NCBI GenBank assembly: GCA_017527945.1 | Contig: JAFXPL010000156.1 | Coordinates: forward strand, 1-63,029 | DNA length: 63,029 bases | Reading direction: 5' to 3' | Source: Bacteroidales bacterium | Lineage (GTDB): Bacteria > Bacteroidota > Bacteroidia > Bacteroidales > WCHB1-69 | Shown here: positions 28,931 to 37,742 of the stretch, piece after piece | How positions within the stretch are numbered: position 1 is the first letter of the stretch | Layout: every line of letters begins with the position of its first letter | Notes under the pieces: model-generated | Database searches by the model: none | Told to the model about the DNA's origin: nothing | What the model saw: only the letters and a program-made list of their open reading frames with translations | Program-made: the position numbers and the translations under genes

Positions 28931-28970
28931 AACAAAGCGGGGAGAACCTTCGTCCTCCCCGCTGTACATT
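28931..28970 (-). terminator. Terminator hairpin, identical copy 2 of 2
   Basis: Stem 28936-28944 with 28955-28963, followed on the minus strand by TTGTTTATTTTAT. It ends gcvP (stop at 28990) and may also stop the convergent toxin transcript. It is identical over 40 bp to 24293-24332. Confidence 0.85.
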
Positions 28971-28989
28971 ATCATATTTTGAGAATCTC

Positions 28990-31848
28990 TTACTCGCTTA
29001 ACACGCAAACCAGGTTCCGGTCGCCGTAAGCGTCGTCGATCTTGCCGACGGTCGGCCAGTACTTCTCGGTGTGCGGCATCGGGAAGGCCGCCTGCTGACG
29101 GGTGTAGGGACGGTCCCATTCATTGGCGCAGACCACATTCATGCTGTGCGGCGCGTTCTTGATGAGGTTGTTGGCCTTGTCGGCCTTGCCCTCTTCGATG
29201 TCGCGGATCTCCTGACGGATGGCGATCATCGCGTCGCAGAAACGGTCGAGTTCGCTCAGGGGCTCGCTCTCGGTGGGTTCCACCATCAGGGTGCCGTGCA
29301 CCGGGAAGGCCACCGTGGGAGCATGGAAGCCGTAGTCCATCAGACGTTTGGCGATGTCGCCTACCTGCACGCCGGCGTTCTTGTCGAACTCGTTGCAGTC
29401 GAGGATCATCTCGTGGGCGCACATACCGTTGGTACCCGTGTAGAGAATCTTGTAGTCCTTCTCCAAACGTGCACGCATGTAGTTGGCGTTCAGGATGGCC
29501 GTCTTGGTGACTTCCGTCAAACCCTTGCCGCCCAGCATCTTGAGGTAACCGTAGGTGATCGGGATCAGGTAGGCGCTGCCGTAAGGAGCCGTAGCCACCT
29601 GGCTGCCGTGCTCACCGCCGACCTTCACGGTAGCGTGGTTCGGCAGGAACGGGACGAGCTTTTCGCACACGCCGATCGGGCCGACACCAGGACCGCCGCC
29701 GCCGTGAGGCATGGCGAAGGTCTTGTGCAGGTTGAGGTGACAGACATCCGCGCCCATCGTACCGGGAGAGGTCAGTCCCACTTGGGCGTTCATGTTCGCG
29801 CCGTCCATATAGACCAGACCGCCGTTCTCGTGGATGATCTTGATGATTTCGAGGATGCCTTCCTCAAACACGCCGTGCGTGGAAGGATAAGTGATTATCA
29901 GGCAGGAGAGGTTGTCCTTGTATTGCTCGGCTTTCGCGCGCAGGTCGTCGATATCGACTTCGCCGTGCTCGGTAGCCTTCACCACCACGATCTTGTTGCC
30001 GGCCTTCGCAGAGGAGGCGGGGTTGGTGCCGTGTGCGGAAGACGGGATCAGGCAGATGTTGCGGTGACCCTCGCCGCGGCTGAGGTGGTAGTTGCGGATG
30101 ACGGTCATGCCGGCGTACTCACCGGCGGCACCGGAGTTCGGCTGCAGGGAGATGGCAGCGAAACCGGTGATCTTGGCCAACCAGTTGCAGACCTCGTCCA
30201 GCATCTCGCGGAAACCCTCGGCTTGGTCGGCGGGAGCGTACGGGTGGATGTTGCAGACCTCGGGCCAGCTCAGCGGCAGCATCTCGGCGGCGGCGTTGAG
30301 CTTCATGGTGCAGGAACCCAGCGGAATCATGGCGCGGTTCAGCGACAGATCCTTGACTTCCAGCATCTTCATATAGCGCATCATCTCGGTTTCGGAGTGA
30401 TACTGGTTGAAGATCTTGTGCTGCATGAACGGGCTCTTGCGGGTCAGTTCAGCGGGGATGTGCAGGGCGGGGATGCCGCATCTGCCGTCGCACACGTGCG
30501 GGGTGAACGGCTTGCCGGCGGCGATGGCCAGCACTTCGAGGATGTCGTTGACATCGTCGTGGGTGACGGTCTCGTCCAACGAAATCGTGAAGCAACGCTC
30601 GCAGTGGTAGCAGAGGTTGATCTCCTTCGACAGGGCCACCTTCTTCACGTCCTCGCAGGTGAGGCCTTCGGGCGTTTCGAGGCAGAGGGTGTCGAAGTAG
30701 TTTTCGTTATACTGTTTGAAGCCGTACTTGGCCGCTTCCTCGGCGAGAATGCCAGCCAACACGTTGATCTTCACGGCTTTGTTCTTCAGTCCCTCGGCAC
30801 CGTGCCACATGCCGTAGAAGCCGGCCATGATGGCGGTGAGGGCGCTGGCGGTGCAGATGTTGGAGGTTGCGCGCTCGCGTTTGATGTGCTGCTCGCGGGT
30901 CTGCAAGGCCATGCGGACGGCGCGGTTGCCCTGTGCATCGACGGTGACGCCGATGATGCGGCCGGGCATCTGGCGCAGGAAGCTCTCGCGGCAGGCGTAG
31001 AAGCCGGCGGCGGGGCTGCCGTAGCCCATCGGGATGCCGAAACGCTGGGTGGAACCCACCACGCAGTCGGCGCCCCATTCGCCCGGAGGCGTGAGCAGCG
31101 TCAGGGCCAGCAGGTCGGTGGCCACACCCACGAAGATGTTCTTGGCGTGCGCTTTCTCCACCCATGCGCTGTAGTCATGGATGCCGCCCCAGTAATTCGG
31201 GTACTGGATCATCGCGCCGAAGAAGGTCTCGTCGAGCTCCACCTGGTCGGGCTTGCCGATCACGAGTTCGATGCCGTGCGGCGCAGCGTTGGTCTTCATC
31301 ACCCCGATGGAGTGCGGGAAAACACCCTCGGCCACGAAATATTTCACCACGTTGTTCTTCTGTTGCTCGCGGCTGCGGCTGCGGAAGAACATCAGCATCA
31401 TCTCGCCGGCGGCCGTGGCATCGTCCAGCATGGAAGCGTTAGCCAACGGCATGGCGGTCAGGCTGCTGATCATCGTCTGGTAGTTCAGTAACGCCTCGAT
31501 GCGGCCTTGGGAAATCTCCGCTTGATACGGGGTGTAGGAGGTGTACCAGCCCGGATTCTCGAAAATGTTGCGCAGAATCACCGCAGGTGTATAGGTGTTG
31601 TAAGTGCCCATACCGATGTAGGAACGGTAGATCTTGTTCTTCGCCATCAGGCTGTGGATATGGTTGAGGTATTCGCCTTCGGTCATGCCGTCGGGAAGAT
31701 CCAGCGGCTTCGGCAGGCGGATGGCGGCGGGAACCGTCTTCTCAATCAATTCGTCCATCGTCTTGACACCGATGACATCTAACATCTTCTGTTGTTCGCT
31801 TACGGCGGGACCGTTGTGTCTGCACGTAAAATCGTCTTTGATTATCAT
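28990..31848 (-). CDS. gcvP: Glycine dehydrogenase (decarboxylating), P protein
   Basis: PLP enzyme of the glycine cleavage system. It decarboxylates glycine and passes the aminomethyl group to lipoylated H protein. At 952 residues it is the single-chain form with fused N- and C-terminal halves, each a class V/I aminotransferase-like fold. The PLP lysine lies in NLHKTFAMPHGGGGPG at about residue 709. Other family blocks are SYIGMGTYNT, TPYQAEISQGRIEALLNYQT and PLGSCTMKLNA. The start is the ATG at 31848 (MIIKDDF), consistent with the -7 box at 31898-31905. No gcvT or gcvH lies in the window. The downstream end has a strong hairpin terminator. Confidence 0.97.
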   Translation of the reverse strand: MIIKDDFTCRHNGPAVSEQQKMLDVIGVKTMDELIEKTVPAAIRLPKPLDLPDGMTEGEYLNHIHSLMAKNKIYRSYIGMGTYNTYTPAVILRNIFENPGWYTSYTPYQAEISQGRIEALLNYQTMISSLTAMPLANASMLDDATAAGEMMLMFFRSRSREQQKNNVVKYFVAEGVFPHSIGVMKTNAAPHGIELVIGKPDQVELDETFFGAMIQYPNYWGGIHDYSAWVEKAHAKNIFVGVATDLLALTLLTPPGEWGADCVVGSTQRFGIPMGYGSPAAGFYACRESFLRQMPGRIIGVTVDAQGNRAVRMALQTREQHIKRERATSNICTASALTAIMAGFYGMWHGAEGLKNKAVKINVLAGILAEEAAKYGFKQYNENYFDTLCLETPEGLTCEDVKKVALSKEINLCYHCERCFTISLDETVTHDDVNDILEVLAIAAGKPFTPHVCDGRCGIPALHIPAELTRKSPFMQHKIFNQYHSETEMMRYMKMLEVKDLSLNRAMIPLGSCTMKLNAAAEMLPLSWPEVCNIHPYAPADQAEGFREMLDEVCNWLAKITGFAAISLQPNSGAAGEYAGMTVIRNYHLSRGEGHRNICLIPSSAHGTNPASSAKAGNKIVVVKATEHGEVDIDDLRAKAEQYKDNLSCLIITYPSTHGVFEEGILEIIKIIHENGGLVYMDGANMNAQVGLTSPGTMGADVCHLNLHKTFAMPHGGGGPGVGPIGVCEKLVPFLPNHATVKVGGEHGSQVATAPYGSAYLIPITYGYLKMLGGKGLTEVTKTAILNANYMRARLEKDYKILYTGTNGMCAHEMILDCNEFDKNAGVQVGDIAKRLMDYGFHAPTVAFPVHGTLMVEPTESEPLSELDRFCDAMIAIRQEIRDIEEGKADKANNLIKNAPHSMNVVCANEWDRPYTRQQAAFPMPHTEKYWPTVGKIDDAYGDRNLVCVLSE

Positions 31849-31897
31849 ATTGACTATCAGTTTGTTATTAATATTTTTGGACGTAATTAAGGAAAGG

Positions 31898-31905
31898 CAA
31901 AGATA
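31898..31905 (-). promoter_or_regulatory. TAnnTTTG box of gcvP
   Basis: TATCTTTG followed by CC on the minus strand, 49 nt upstream of the gcvP ATG. Confidence 0.65.
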
Positions 31906-31943
31906 CTTTTTTTTCAAAAAAAGAATCCTGTCTCAGAATTTAT

Positions 31944-31951
31944 TATGTTTG
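31944..31951 (+). promoter_or_regulatory. TAnnTTTG box of the 32019 lipoprotein gene
   Basis: TATGTTTG followed by CAACCCC, 67 nt upstream of the ATG. It is divergent from the gcvP box 38 bp away. Confidence 0.5.
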
Positions 31952-32018
31952 CAACCCCTAAATTTTTCAGGGTGATTTTGAAGTATCAATATAATAATCA
32001 ATAATTTAAGTTTTCATT

Positions 32019-32864
32019 ATGAAGAAAAAATTCACATTGTTTGTGGCGCTGATGGTCAGTGTGCTGTTGTTTTCCTCTTGCCACAAGGAAGGCCAATACC
32101 TTCCTAAGAAAAAGATAACCAAGATTGAGCACACGGCCACCAACGGCCTTCACGAAATAGAGGAATGGGTTTGGGACGGACAACTGCTCTCCTCTGTCAC
32201 AGTCAAGCTCGGCAGTGGGGAGATTATCAATGAGATGACGTTCAAATACGATTCTGACAAGCGTGTGGAATCCATACGGGCGGATTACCAGGATTTCGTC
32301 GAAAATTATGTGTTTACTTACGATGGCAAAGACCTTGTGAAAATTTCCCGTCAAGAGGTAGGTGATGCCAAGGTGGACATTTTCACGTTCAAGAAAGTGG
32401 ATGGCAATGTGGTGGAAATCACGCTGTCGCCGGTCGCAGCGAAATCCTTTTCCAGTGTCAACTTGCTGAGATTTATCTTTCCGTCGAAGGTGGCTGACCA
32501 AATCAAACCCACTGATGCGAAAGTCACCACGACATACAAACTCACGTGGGTCGGGAATAATGTCACGCAATTGGAAGCTCTGGCAGATGGTGTTTCAGCG
32601 ATGAAGACCACTTGGAGTTACGACAAAATGATTAATCCGTTCAATGGGCTTTATACCAGCGAGTTTCTTACGTCACAGGAAGAACTTTATTCCGCCAATA
32701 ATATCATCGAAGAGACCACAGTGTTTAAGGTTATGGGCATTGAGCGAACAATACACAATAATTTCGAGTACAAGTATGACGGCAAGTATCCCATTGAATG
32801 TAATTGGGTTAATGATGCTTCTGGTCAACAGGTATCGAATACTAAAAAATATTACTACAAATAA
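32019..32864 (+). CDS. Predicted outer-membrane lipoprotein, function unknown
   Basis: A 281-residue protein with a lipoprotein signal peptide. A hydrophobic stretch ends in the lipobox LFSSC, with the lipidated Cys at residue 21. The mature part consists of repeated short beta strands of the form 'Y-D-G-K-D-L' (TFKYDSDKRVESI, YVFTYDGKDLVKI, FTFKKVDGNVVEI, YKLTWVGNNVTQL, FEYKYDGKYPIEC). Similar strands occur in DUF4595-like and YD-repeat-like Bacteroidota lipoproteins, so a beta-rich fold is likely. No enzymatic motif is seen. It lies immediately upstream of the galK remnant (3 bp gap) and has its own promoter box. Confidence 0.75.
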   Translation: MKKKFTLFVALMVSVLLFSSCHKEGQYLPKKKITKIEHTATNGLHEIEEWVWDGQLLSSVTVKLGSGEIINEMTFKYDSDKRVESIRADYQDFVENYVFTYDGKDLVKISRQEVGDAKVDIFTFKKVDGNVVEITLSPVAAKSFSSVNLLRFIFPSKVADQIKPTDAKVTTTYKLTWVGNNVTQLEALADGVSAMKTTWSYDKMINPFNGLYTSEFLTSQEELYSANNIIEETTVFKVMGIERTIHNNFEYKYDGKYPIECNWVNDASGQQVSNTKKYYYK

Positions 32865-32867
32865 TTG

Positions 32868-33027
32868 ATGGCTTTGCAGTTTTTCGCCCCCGGGCGCGTG
32901 AACCTCATCGGCGACCACACCGATTACAACGGTGGGCTCGGCCTACAACCAGCGGCGCAGCGAATGCCAGCAGGCATTGGAGATTATCCGCGCGCATTTG
33001 CCGGTCAATTGTCTCTGCCAACTCATC
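32868..33027 (+). pseudogene. galK: Galactokinase remnant with internal deletion
   Basis: The first 73 bases keep the galK N-terminus (FFAPGRVNLIGDHTDYNGGL). The sequence then jumps to what is base 37159 in the intact gene at 36544-37659, losing 533 bp. The junction carries a 3-bp microhomology, TCG (36623-36625 equals 37156-37158). Because 533 is not a multiple of three, the distal part (QRRSECQQALE in the intact gene) is read out of frame. Homology stops near 33027, just before the promoter of the next gene. The GHMP ATP-binding loop and all C-terminal motifs are missing, so no kinase can be made. Confidence 0.9.
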
Positions 33028-33036
33028 AGAAAGTTG

Positions 33037-33043
33037 TATTTTG
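33037..33043 (+). promoter_or_regulatory. Degenerate -7 box of paralog A
   Basis: TATTTTG, one base short of TAnnTTTG, in a context (CACCTGAAAAAT) shared with the paralogous gene at 34779. It is 20 nt upstream of the ATG. Confidence 0.4.
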
Positions 33044-33063
33044 CACCTGAAAAATAGACCGTT

Positions 33064-34668
33064 ATGAATCACCACCGACATACGCTTTTCGTCACAGCTT
33101 TTGCCGCTGTGTTGCTGCTGCTGGCGGCGCGGCCTGCGCAGGGACAGCAGCGGTTCAGGATAGAAGTGGACACGGTGTATGTCAACGATCTGGCACCGTA
33201 TAACAAAATGTCCGAAACCTTTTTAACAAATATCAGAAAGTATCGTGACTACTATTTTTGCAAATTTTATGAATCATTAAAGTTCGAACATAATTCTTGC
33301 ATGACGTTGTTGGCAATTTCCGTAAAGGATGGCACTTCTAAAATAGTTGAAAAACCAGAGGATATAAACGATCTTTGGAATGATAACTTGTTCATTTGGA
33401 ATGATACGCTATACCTTGTGTCCACAGATTACAACCATAACAAAAAGGGCTACCGTTTTGATTATGATAAGTGGCAATGGCTTTCTGTATCGCATATTCC
33501 GAACTATTTTTATGAAGATGAAAACTATTATGTGGTTCCGCGATCTAATGTTGATTTGCTTTTCGTTGATAAAAATACCACATGGTATCCCGAGACAAAA
33601 ACCGGATGGATGCAGATGGAACCCGTCAACCGGCCCTATTTGAACCATTTTGCGGGAAGTCGGATTATCAGAACAAAAGACCACTATCTTTTCATTCGTA
33701 GGGGAAAAATTGACAGTTTGCCCATCAGTCGTCCAGGCGAACCCGGCCATGAAAACACCTTGGGCAAAATTTTTGAGGAATTCAGGTTCTATCCTACTTC
33801 TAAGTGGGTGTTTGAGGGAGATCCGACTAACTATGGCTTCCAGTGTGGACTTGGTGACAGCCATATCGGATACCGAGAACCCATATTGGACACGGTGTTT
33901 CACAATGCCTTATATGTTAATGACCGGTTGTATTTTATCATCACCGTTCAAGACAGAACGTTCATCGCTCAAAGAGAAAATGGCACATTTCGGGAAGTTC
34001 AACCTTTGTTTCAAAACGTTAAAATAATATCAGAACTTTATGACAACGATTTAAATCGCGCGCCAAACAGTTGTCATCTGCATTTCTCAAACAGCACCCG
34101 TGATGATGGGACTGTTGATATAGAGGACACGACGGTCTTTATCCGATGCTTCCTCTATCATCATCAGGAAGAGGACTCGCTGCCTATCGTCCCTGATAAT
34201 GCCACAGTGCCCATCCTTGATTTCCTTCTGCACAATCTGCCTGACATCTCTTTGTCTAAATTGGACAGTTGCGAGCAACAACTGTCTGAAGTCGGATTAG
34301 GTCGTTTTATGCCTCTGAATAACGGCTATTTTCCGATTGCCTATCAAAACGACAAAAAGTATGCCAAGTATCCCTATTACAGAATTTTAGATGATGGATT
34401 AGTATGCCGAAGGGCATATTGCGTACACAAACAGGATTCTGTAGTAAAAGCGGTCTTCATAGAATGGGGACGTTCCTATTATGGACCTCACGGATGGGAC
34501 AAAAAGGATTGGAACGAGGAGATCAAAGGTAAATGCGAGGAGGTTTCCGACATTCTCACTCAACTCACCGGCACGAAACCTGAGCAAGATTACCAAATTC
34601 GCAGGAAATGGACTTATAACGGACTGACAATCAAGCTGTATGATTACGGGTGCATGGTTATTTACTGA
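33064..34668 (+). CDS. Secreted protein of unknown function, paralog A
   Basis: A 534-residue protein I do not recognise. Signal peptide at about 1-28 (hydrophobic core AFAAVLLLLAA, ending QGQQ). The mature part is rich in Tyr, Asp and Asn, with repeated beta strands such as LFIWNDTLYLVSTDY and NALYVNDRLYFIITVQDRTFIA, hinting at a beta-propeller-like or other all-beta fold. The C-terminal part has KCEEVSDILTQLTGTKP and ends LTIKLYDYGCMVIY. The signal peptide and C-terminus are nearly the same as in the next gene, while the middle has diverged strongly. It lies between a galK remnant and that paralog. Codon and base use look more AT-rich than the neighbouring galK. Confidence 0.75.
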   Translation: MNHHRHTLFVTAFAAVLLLLAARPAQGQQRFRIEVDTVYVNDLAPYNKMSETFLTNIRKYRDYYFCKFYESLKFEHNSCMTLLAISVKDGTSKIVEKPEDINDLWNDNLFIWNDTLYLVSTDYNHNKKGYRFDYDKWQWLSVSHIPNYFYEDENYYVVPRSNVDLLFVDKNTTWYPETKTGWMQMEPVNRPYLNHFAGSRIIRTKDHYLFIRRGKIDSLPISRPGEPGHENTLGKIFEEFRFYPTSKWVFEGDPTNYGFQCGLGDSHIGYREPILDTVFHNALYVNDRLYFIITVQDRTFIAQRENGTFREVQPLFQNVKIISELYDNDLNRAPNSCHLHFSNSTRDDGTVDIEDTTVFIRCFLYHHQEEDSLPIVPDNATVPILDFLLHNLPDISLSKLDSCEQQLSEVGLGRFMPLNNGYFPIAYQNDKKYAKYPYYRILDDGLVCRRAYCVHKQDSVVKAVFIEWGRSYYGPHGWDKKDWNEEIKGKCEEVSDILTQLTGTKPEQDYQIRRKWTYNGLTIKLYDYGCMVIY

Positions 34669-34750
34669 TTGTTTTACCCGCAGAACTCGCTGACTTCCGC
34701 AGAAAAAAATACATGCAGATACGCGCGATACGCGGAGATAAAAAAAATCG

Positions 34751-34758
34751 TATTTTCG
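34751..34758 (+). promoter_or_regulatory. Variant -7 box of paralog B
   Basis: TATTTTCG, one mismatch to TAnnTTTG, followed by CACCTGTAAAAT as in paralog A; 20 nt upstream of the ATG at 34779. Confidence 0.4.
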
Positions 34759-34778
34759 CACCTGTAAAATTTACCGTT

Positions 34779-36407
34779 ATGAATCACCATCGACATACGC
34801 TTTTCGTTACCGCTTTTGCCGCCGTGTTGCTACTGCTGGCGGCATGGCCTGCGCGGGGGCAACAGCGGTTCACGGTGATTCGGGACACCGTTCGCATCAA
34901 CGCAGCGGACTATTTCAACCCCATCTCCACTGTCGGGATGAAATGGTCGGTCGCCTACCAGGATTGGTATTTCTGCATTTTTGACGAGATGGATGTCTTT
35001 GAATTTTGGAGAAGGCAGAACGTCTTTTTAGCTATTTCCAAAGACGGAAAGACAATTCGAAAAGTGGGTTGTCCCGACAATTTCAAAAACAATTACTACG
35101 GGGATTTGTATGTGTGGCACGACACCCTCTTTCTCCACACTTACTATTCTACCCATGACCCACTCGGCTACTATTTCGATTTGAAACAATGGGAATGGGT
35201 GCCTACCAATGGCGTTTCCAACCTTATCTACGAGGATGATTCATATCAAGTCGCTTTCGAGGATGTGGGAGAATGGGGTATGTACACATGGTTCATGGAA
35301 AAGACTGGCAGAAGTGGTAAAAGACTGGGTGAAAATCCCAATCAATATATACGGTCTGGCAGAATCTCCAGAATTATCCGAATGGATAGCGTCTACTATT
35401 TTATTCACTCGAACAGTGTTGTCAGCACGCCTGTCGCTGGGGCAAAAGGAATCCTCTGCAACGACACGACAGCCTACTATGTCGGTGCAAATTTGGACTA
35501 CGCCTTTTTAGACTTTTACCTTCCGACACAAATCAAAAACGAAAACAAAGAGGAACCTTTTCCCACATTATTCAAATTCACAGGAAAAAAAGTTGTCAGT
35601 ACGGATTGGTGGAATGAAGGTAAAACAGTCACGAAATATGACACCCTTTTTAATCAGGCATTCCGCATCAAAGACCAGCTGTACTGCATCACCACTGCGC
35701 CAAAAACCACATTTATTGCCAAAATTAGGAACAATAAAGCGGTGAAAGTCTATGATTTTGGCCAAAAATATGATTTTTTCTATCCAAATGGAATGTTTCG
35801 AGGCAAAAACCTTGCCAACAACAGATGTTTTCTCCAATTTAATAAGGATTTTTACACCTATGGCATGATGGAGGTGGAGGATTCAATCATCCGCATCCGA
35901 TACCTGGTTCACAATCAGGATACGTTGCCCATTGTTGGAAAGGACAACATCAAACCGCTGTTGGAGTACCTGCTGAACCATTTGGACAGCCTTTCCCTGG
36001 ATAACCTCCGCCGCTACGAATCACAGTTGAACGGGACAGGCAATCATTTGTTTCGTGAAGTAAACGGCTATTTTCCAAACAAATATCAGAAAAACGACAA
36101 ATACAAGTGTACTTCTTTTTACAAAATAGTCAATAAGAAGCAGACACTTATCACCAAATATTGTGTCCATTTGCCGGATTCCACGGTCAAGGGCGTTTAT
36201 CTGGAGTGGGTAAAGACAAATTTCTTCGATTCGGATCATTATAGTGGTGGCGCATGTGACAATGTGGCGTCCAAATGTGCTGAGGTCTCTGCTATACTTA
36301 CCCAAATCACAGGCAATAAGCCGCAGCAAGGGAAGAATCACAAGAAATGGACTCACAAAAACTTGACTATTGAGTTATATGATAACGGACGCATGGTCAT
36401 CTACTGA
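34779..36407 (+). CDS. Secreted protein of unknown function, paralog B
   Basis: A 542-residue paralog of the preceding gene. The signal peptide (AFAAVLLLLAAWPARGQQ) differs from that of paralog A by only a few residues, and the C-terminus (KCAEVSAILTQITGNKP, LTIELYDNGRMVIY) aligns directly. The middle keeps the order of beta strands (LYVWHDTLFLHTYYS, QAFRIKDQLYCITTAPKTTFIA, VEDSIIRIRYLVHNQDTLPIVG) with low identity. The ATG at 34779 was chosen because the signal peptide starts there. A longer frame would overlap the previous gene. Likely exported to the periplasm; no T9SS domain or lipobox was seen. The pair are a tandem duplication that also copied the promoter region. Confidence 0.75.
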   Translation: MNHHRHTLFVTAFAAVLLLLAAWPARGQQRFTVIRDTVRINAADYFNPISTVGMKWSVAYQDWYFCIFDEMDVFEFWRRQNVFLAISKDGKTIRKVGCPDNFKNNYYGDLYVWHDTLFLHTYYSTHDPLGYYFDLKQWEWVPTNGVSNLIYEDDSYQVAFEDVGEWGMYTWFMEKTGRSGKRLGENPNQYIRSGRISRIIRMDSVYYFIHSNSVVSTPVAGAKGILCNDTTAYYVGANLDYAFLDFYLPTQIKNENKEEPFPTLFKFTGKKVVSTDWWNEGKTVTKYDTLFNQAFRIKDQLYCITTAPKTTFIAKIRNNKAVKVYDFGQKYDFFYPNGMFRGKNLANNRCFLQFNKDFYTYGMMEVEDSIIRIRYLVHNQDTLPIVGKDNIKPLLEYLLNHLDSLSLDNLRRYESQLNGTGNHLFREVNGYFPNKYQKNDKYKCTSFYKIVNKKQTLITKYCVHLPDSTVKGVYLEWVKTNFFDSDHYSGGACDNVASKCAEVSAILTQITGNKPQQGKNHKKWTHKNLTIELYDNGRMVIY

Positions 36408-36481
36408 TTGTTTCCTCGCAGAACTCGCAGAATTCCGTGGAAAAAGATCTGCACGGATCGGCGTAGTCTGCGGGAGTATGT

Positions 36482-36509
36482 CACTGTTCACTGCTCACTA
36501 ATCACTAAA
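36482..36509. repeat. Four-copy 7-bp array, unit CACTNNN
   Basis: CACTGTT, CACTGCT, CACTAAT and CACTAAA stand in line directly upstream of the galK -7 box, covering the -33 region. Confidence 0.7.
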
Positions 36510-36515
36510 AAATCG

Positions 36516-36523
36516 TACTTTTG
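36516..36523 (+). promoter_or_regulatory. TAnnTTTG box of galK
   Basis: TACTTTTG followed by CCC, 20 nt before the galK ATG. Confidence 0.65.
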
Positions 36524-36543
36524 CCCTTACAAAAATTCCGATT

Positions 36544-37659
36544 ATGCCGCAAACCGAACGCCACTTTTTCGCCCCCGGGCGCGTGAACCTCATCGGTGAC
36601 CACACCGACTACAACGGTGGGCTCGTCTTCCCCGCCGCGCTCAACATGGGCTCGTATCTCACTGTGAAACAGAACGATGATGCGGATTTCTGCCGTTTCA
36701 TCTCCGAAAACGATTCGGCAGAATTCTCGATTTGCAAAGAGGAACTGTCGCAGAAACGGAACAGCTGGGTGGATTACCCGCTCGGCGTGGTCAAGGAGTT
36801 CACCGACAGGGGATTTCCCGTGAGCGGTCTCCAGTTCCACTACCGCGGCGACCTGCCCATCGGGGCTGCGCTCTCCTCCTCCGCCTCCATCGAGATGGTG
36901 ACCGCTGTGGCTCTCAACGCCTTGAACGGCAGTCCGTTCACGATGCTGGAGCTCGTGCAGATGGCCCAACACGCGGAGAACGACTTCGTGGGGATGAACT
37001 GCGGCATCATGGACCAATTTGCCTCGGGATTCGGGAAGAAGGATTGTGCTATCGCGTTGGACTGCAATACGTTGGAGTACGAGCATGTGCCGTTGGAGAT
37101 GCACGGGCTGAAGTTCGTCATCGCCAATACCAACAAGAAACGCGGACTCGTGGATTCGGCCTACAACCAGCGGCGCAGCGAATGCCAGCAGGCGTTGGAG
37201 CTTATCCGTGCGCACCGACCGGTCGATTGTCTTTGCCAACTCACGATGGCGCAGTTCGACACGGTTGCGTCATATCTTACGGGCAACGTGCTCAGGCGTG
37301 CGCGGCACGCGGTGCGCGAGAACGAGAACGTGCGCGAGGCCGTCACCGCGCTCAAGACCGGCGACATGGTCTGCTTCGGGCAGCTGATGAACGCCTCGCA
37401 CGCTACCCTGCGCGACGACTACGAGGTCACCTGTCCCGAACTGGACTTCTTGGCCGAACGGGCGCAGCAGTTCCCCGGCGTGCTTGGCAGCCGCATGACC
37501 GGCGCGGGCTTCGGCGGCTGCACCGTCACTTTAATCGTTGAGAACCAGGTGGAAACGTTTGTCGAAACCCTTGGCAAGGCATACGAGGAAAGGTTCGGCT
37601 TGCGAGCGGATTTCTATGTGGCGGAAATCGGCGACGGGGCGGGAGAAGTTAATAGTTAA
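36544..37659 (+). CDS. galK: Galactokinase
   Basis: Cytosolic GHMP-family kinase, 371 residues, phosphorylating galactose at C1 in the Leloir pathway. Motif 1, APGRVNLIGDHTDYNGG, is the galactokinase signature at about residues 11-27. Motif 2, the ATP loop PIGAALSSSASIE, lies at about 106-118. The catalytic Asp is in NCGIMDQFASGFG, and motif 3 is GAGFGGCTVTLI near residue 320. Length and motifs are complete, so this is the functional copy; a deleted copy lies 3.7 kb upstream. No galE, galT or mutarotase gene is in the window. The last codons and stop are formed by a TTAATAG repeat. Confidence 0.96.
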   Translation: MPQTERHFFAPGRVNLIGDHTDYNGGLVFPAALNMGSYLTVKQNDDADFCRFISENDSAEFSICKEELSQKRNSWVDYPLGVVKEFTDRGFPVSGLQFHYRGDLPIGAALSSSASIEMVTAVALNALNGSPFTMLELVQMAQHAENDFVGMNCGIMDQFASGFGKKDCAIALDCNTLEYEHVPLEMHGLKFVIANTNKKRGLVDSAYNQRRSECQQALELIRAHRPVDCLCQLTMAQFDTVASYLTGNVLRRARHAVRENENVREAVTALKTGDMVCFGQLMNASHATLRDDYEVTCPELDFLAERAQQFPGVLGSRMTGAGFGGCTVTLIVENQVETFVETLGKAYEERFGLRADFYVAEIGDGAGEVNS

Positions 37660-37676
37660 TAGATAATAGTTATTGT
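37649..37676. repeat. Degenerate 7-bp array, unit TTAATAG
   Basis: TTAATAG, TTAATAG, ATAATAG and TTATTGT. The array overlaps the last galK codons and supplies its stop. Confidence 0.6.
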
Positions 37677-37742
37677 CGTTCTTTTGGTAAATGTCTGCCG
37701 AAAGAGTTGATTCTAACTTTGAGTAAACCGCTCAGCTGGTAC

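Noticed and set aside
29071..31491. 806-codon frame opposite gcvP
   Set aside because: Antisense shadow in GC-rich coding DNA; composition is typical of the wrong frame and gcvP is unambiguous.
32865..33050. 61-codon frame as a real small protein
   Set aside because: It is the frame-shifted fusion left by a galK deletion; no independent coding evidence.
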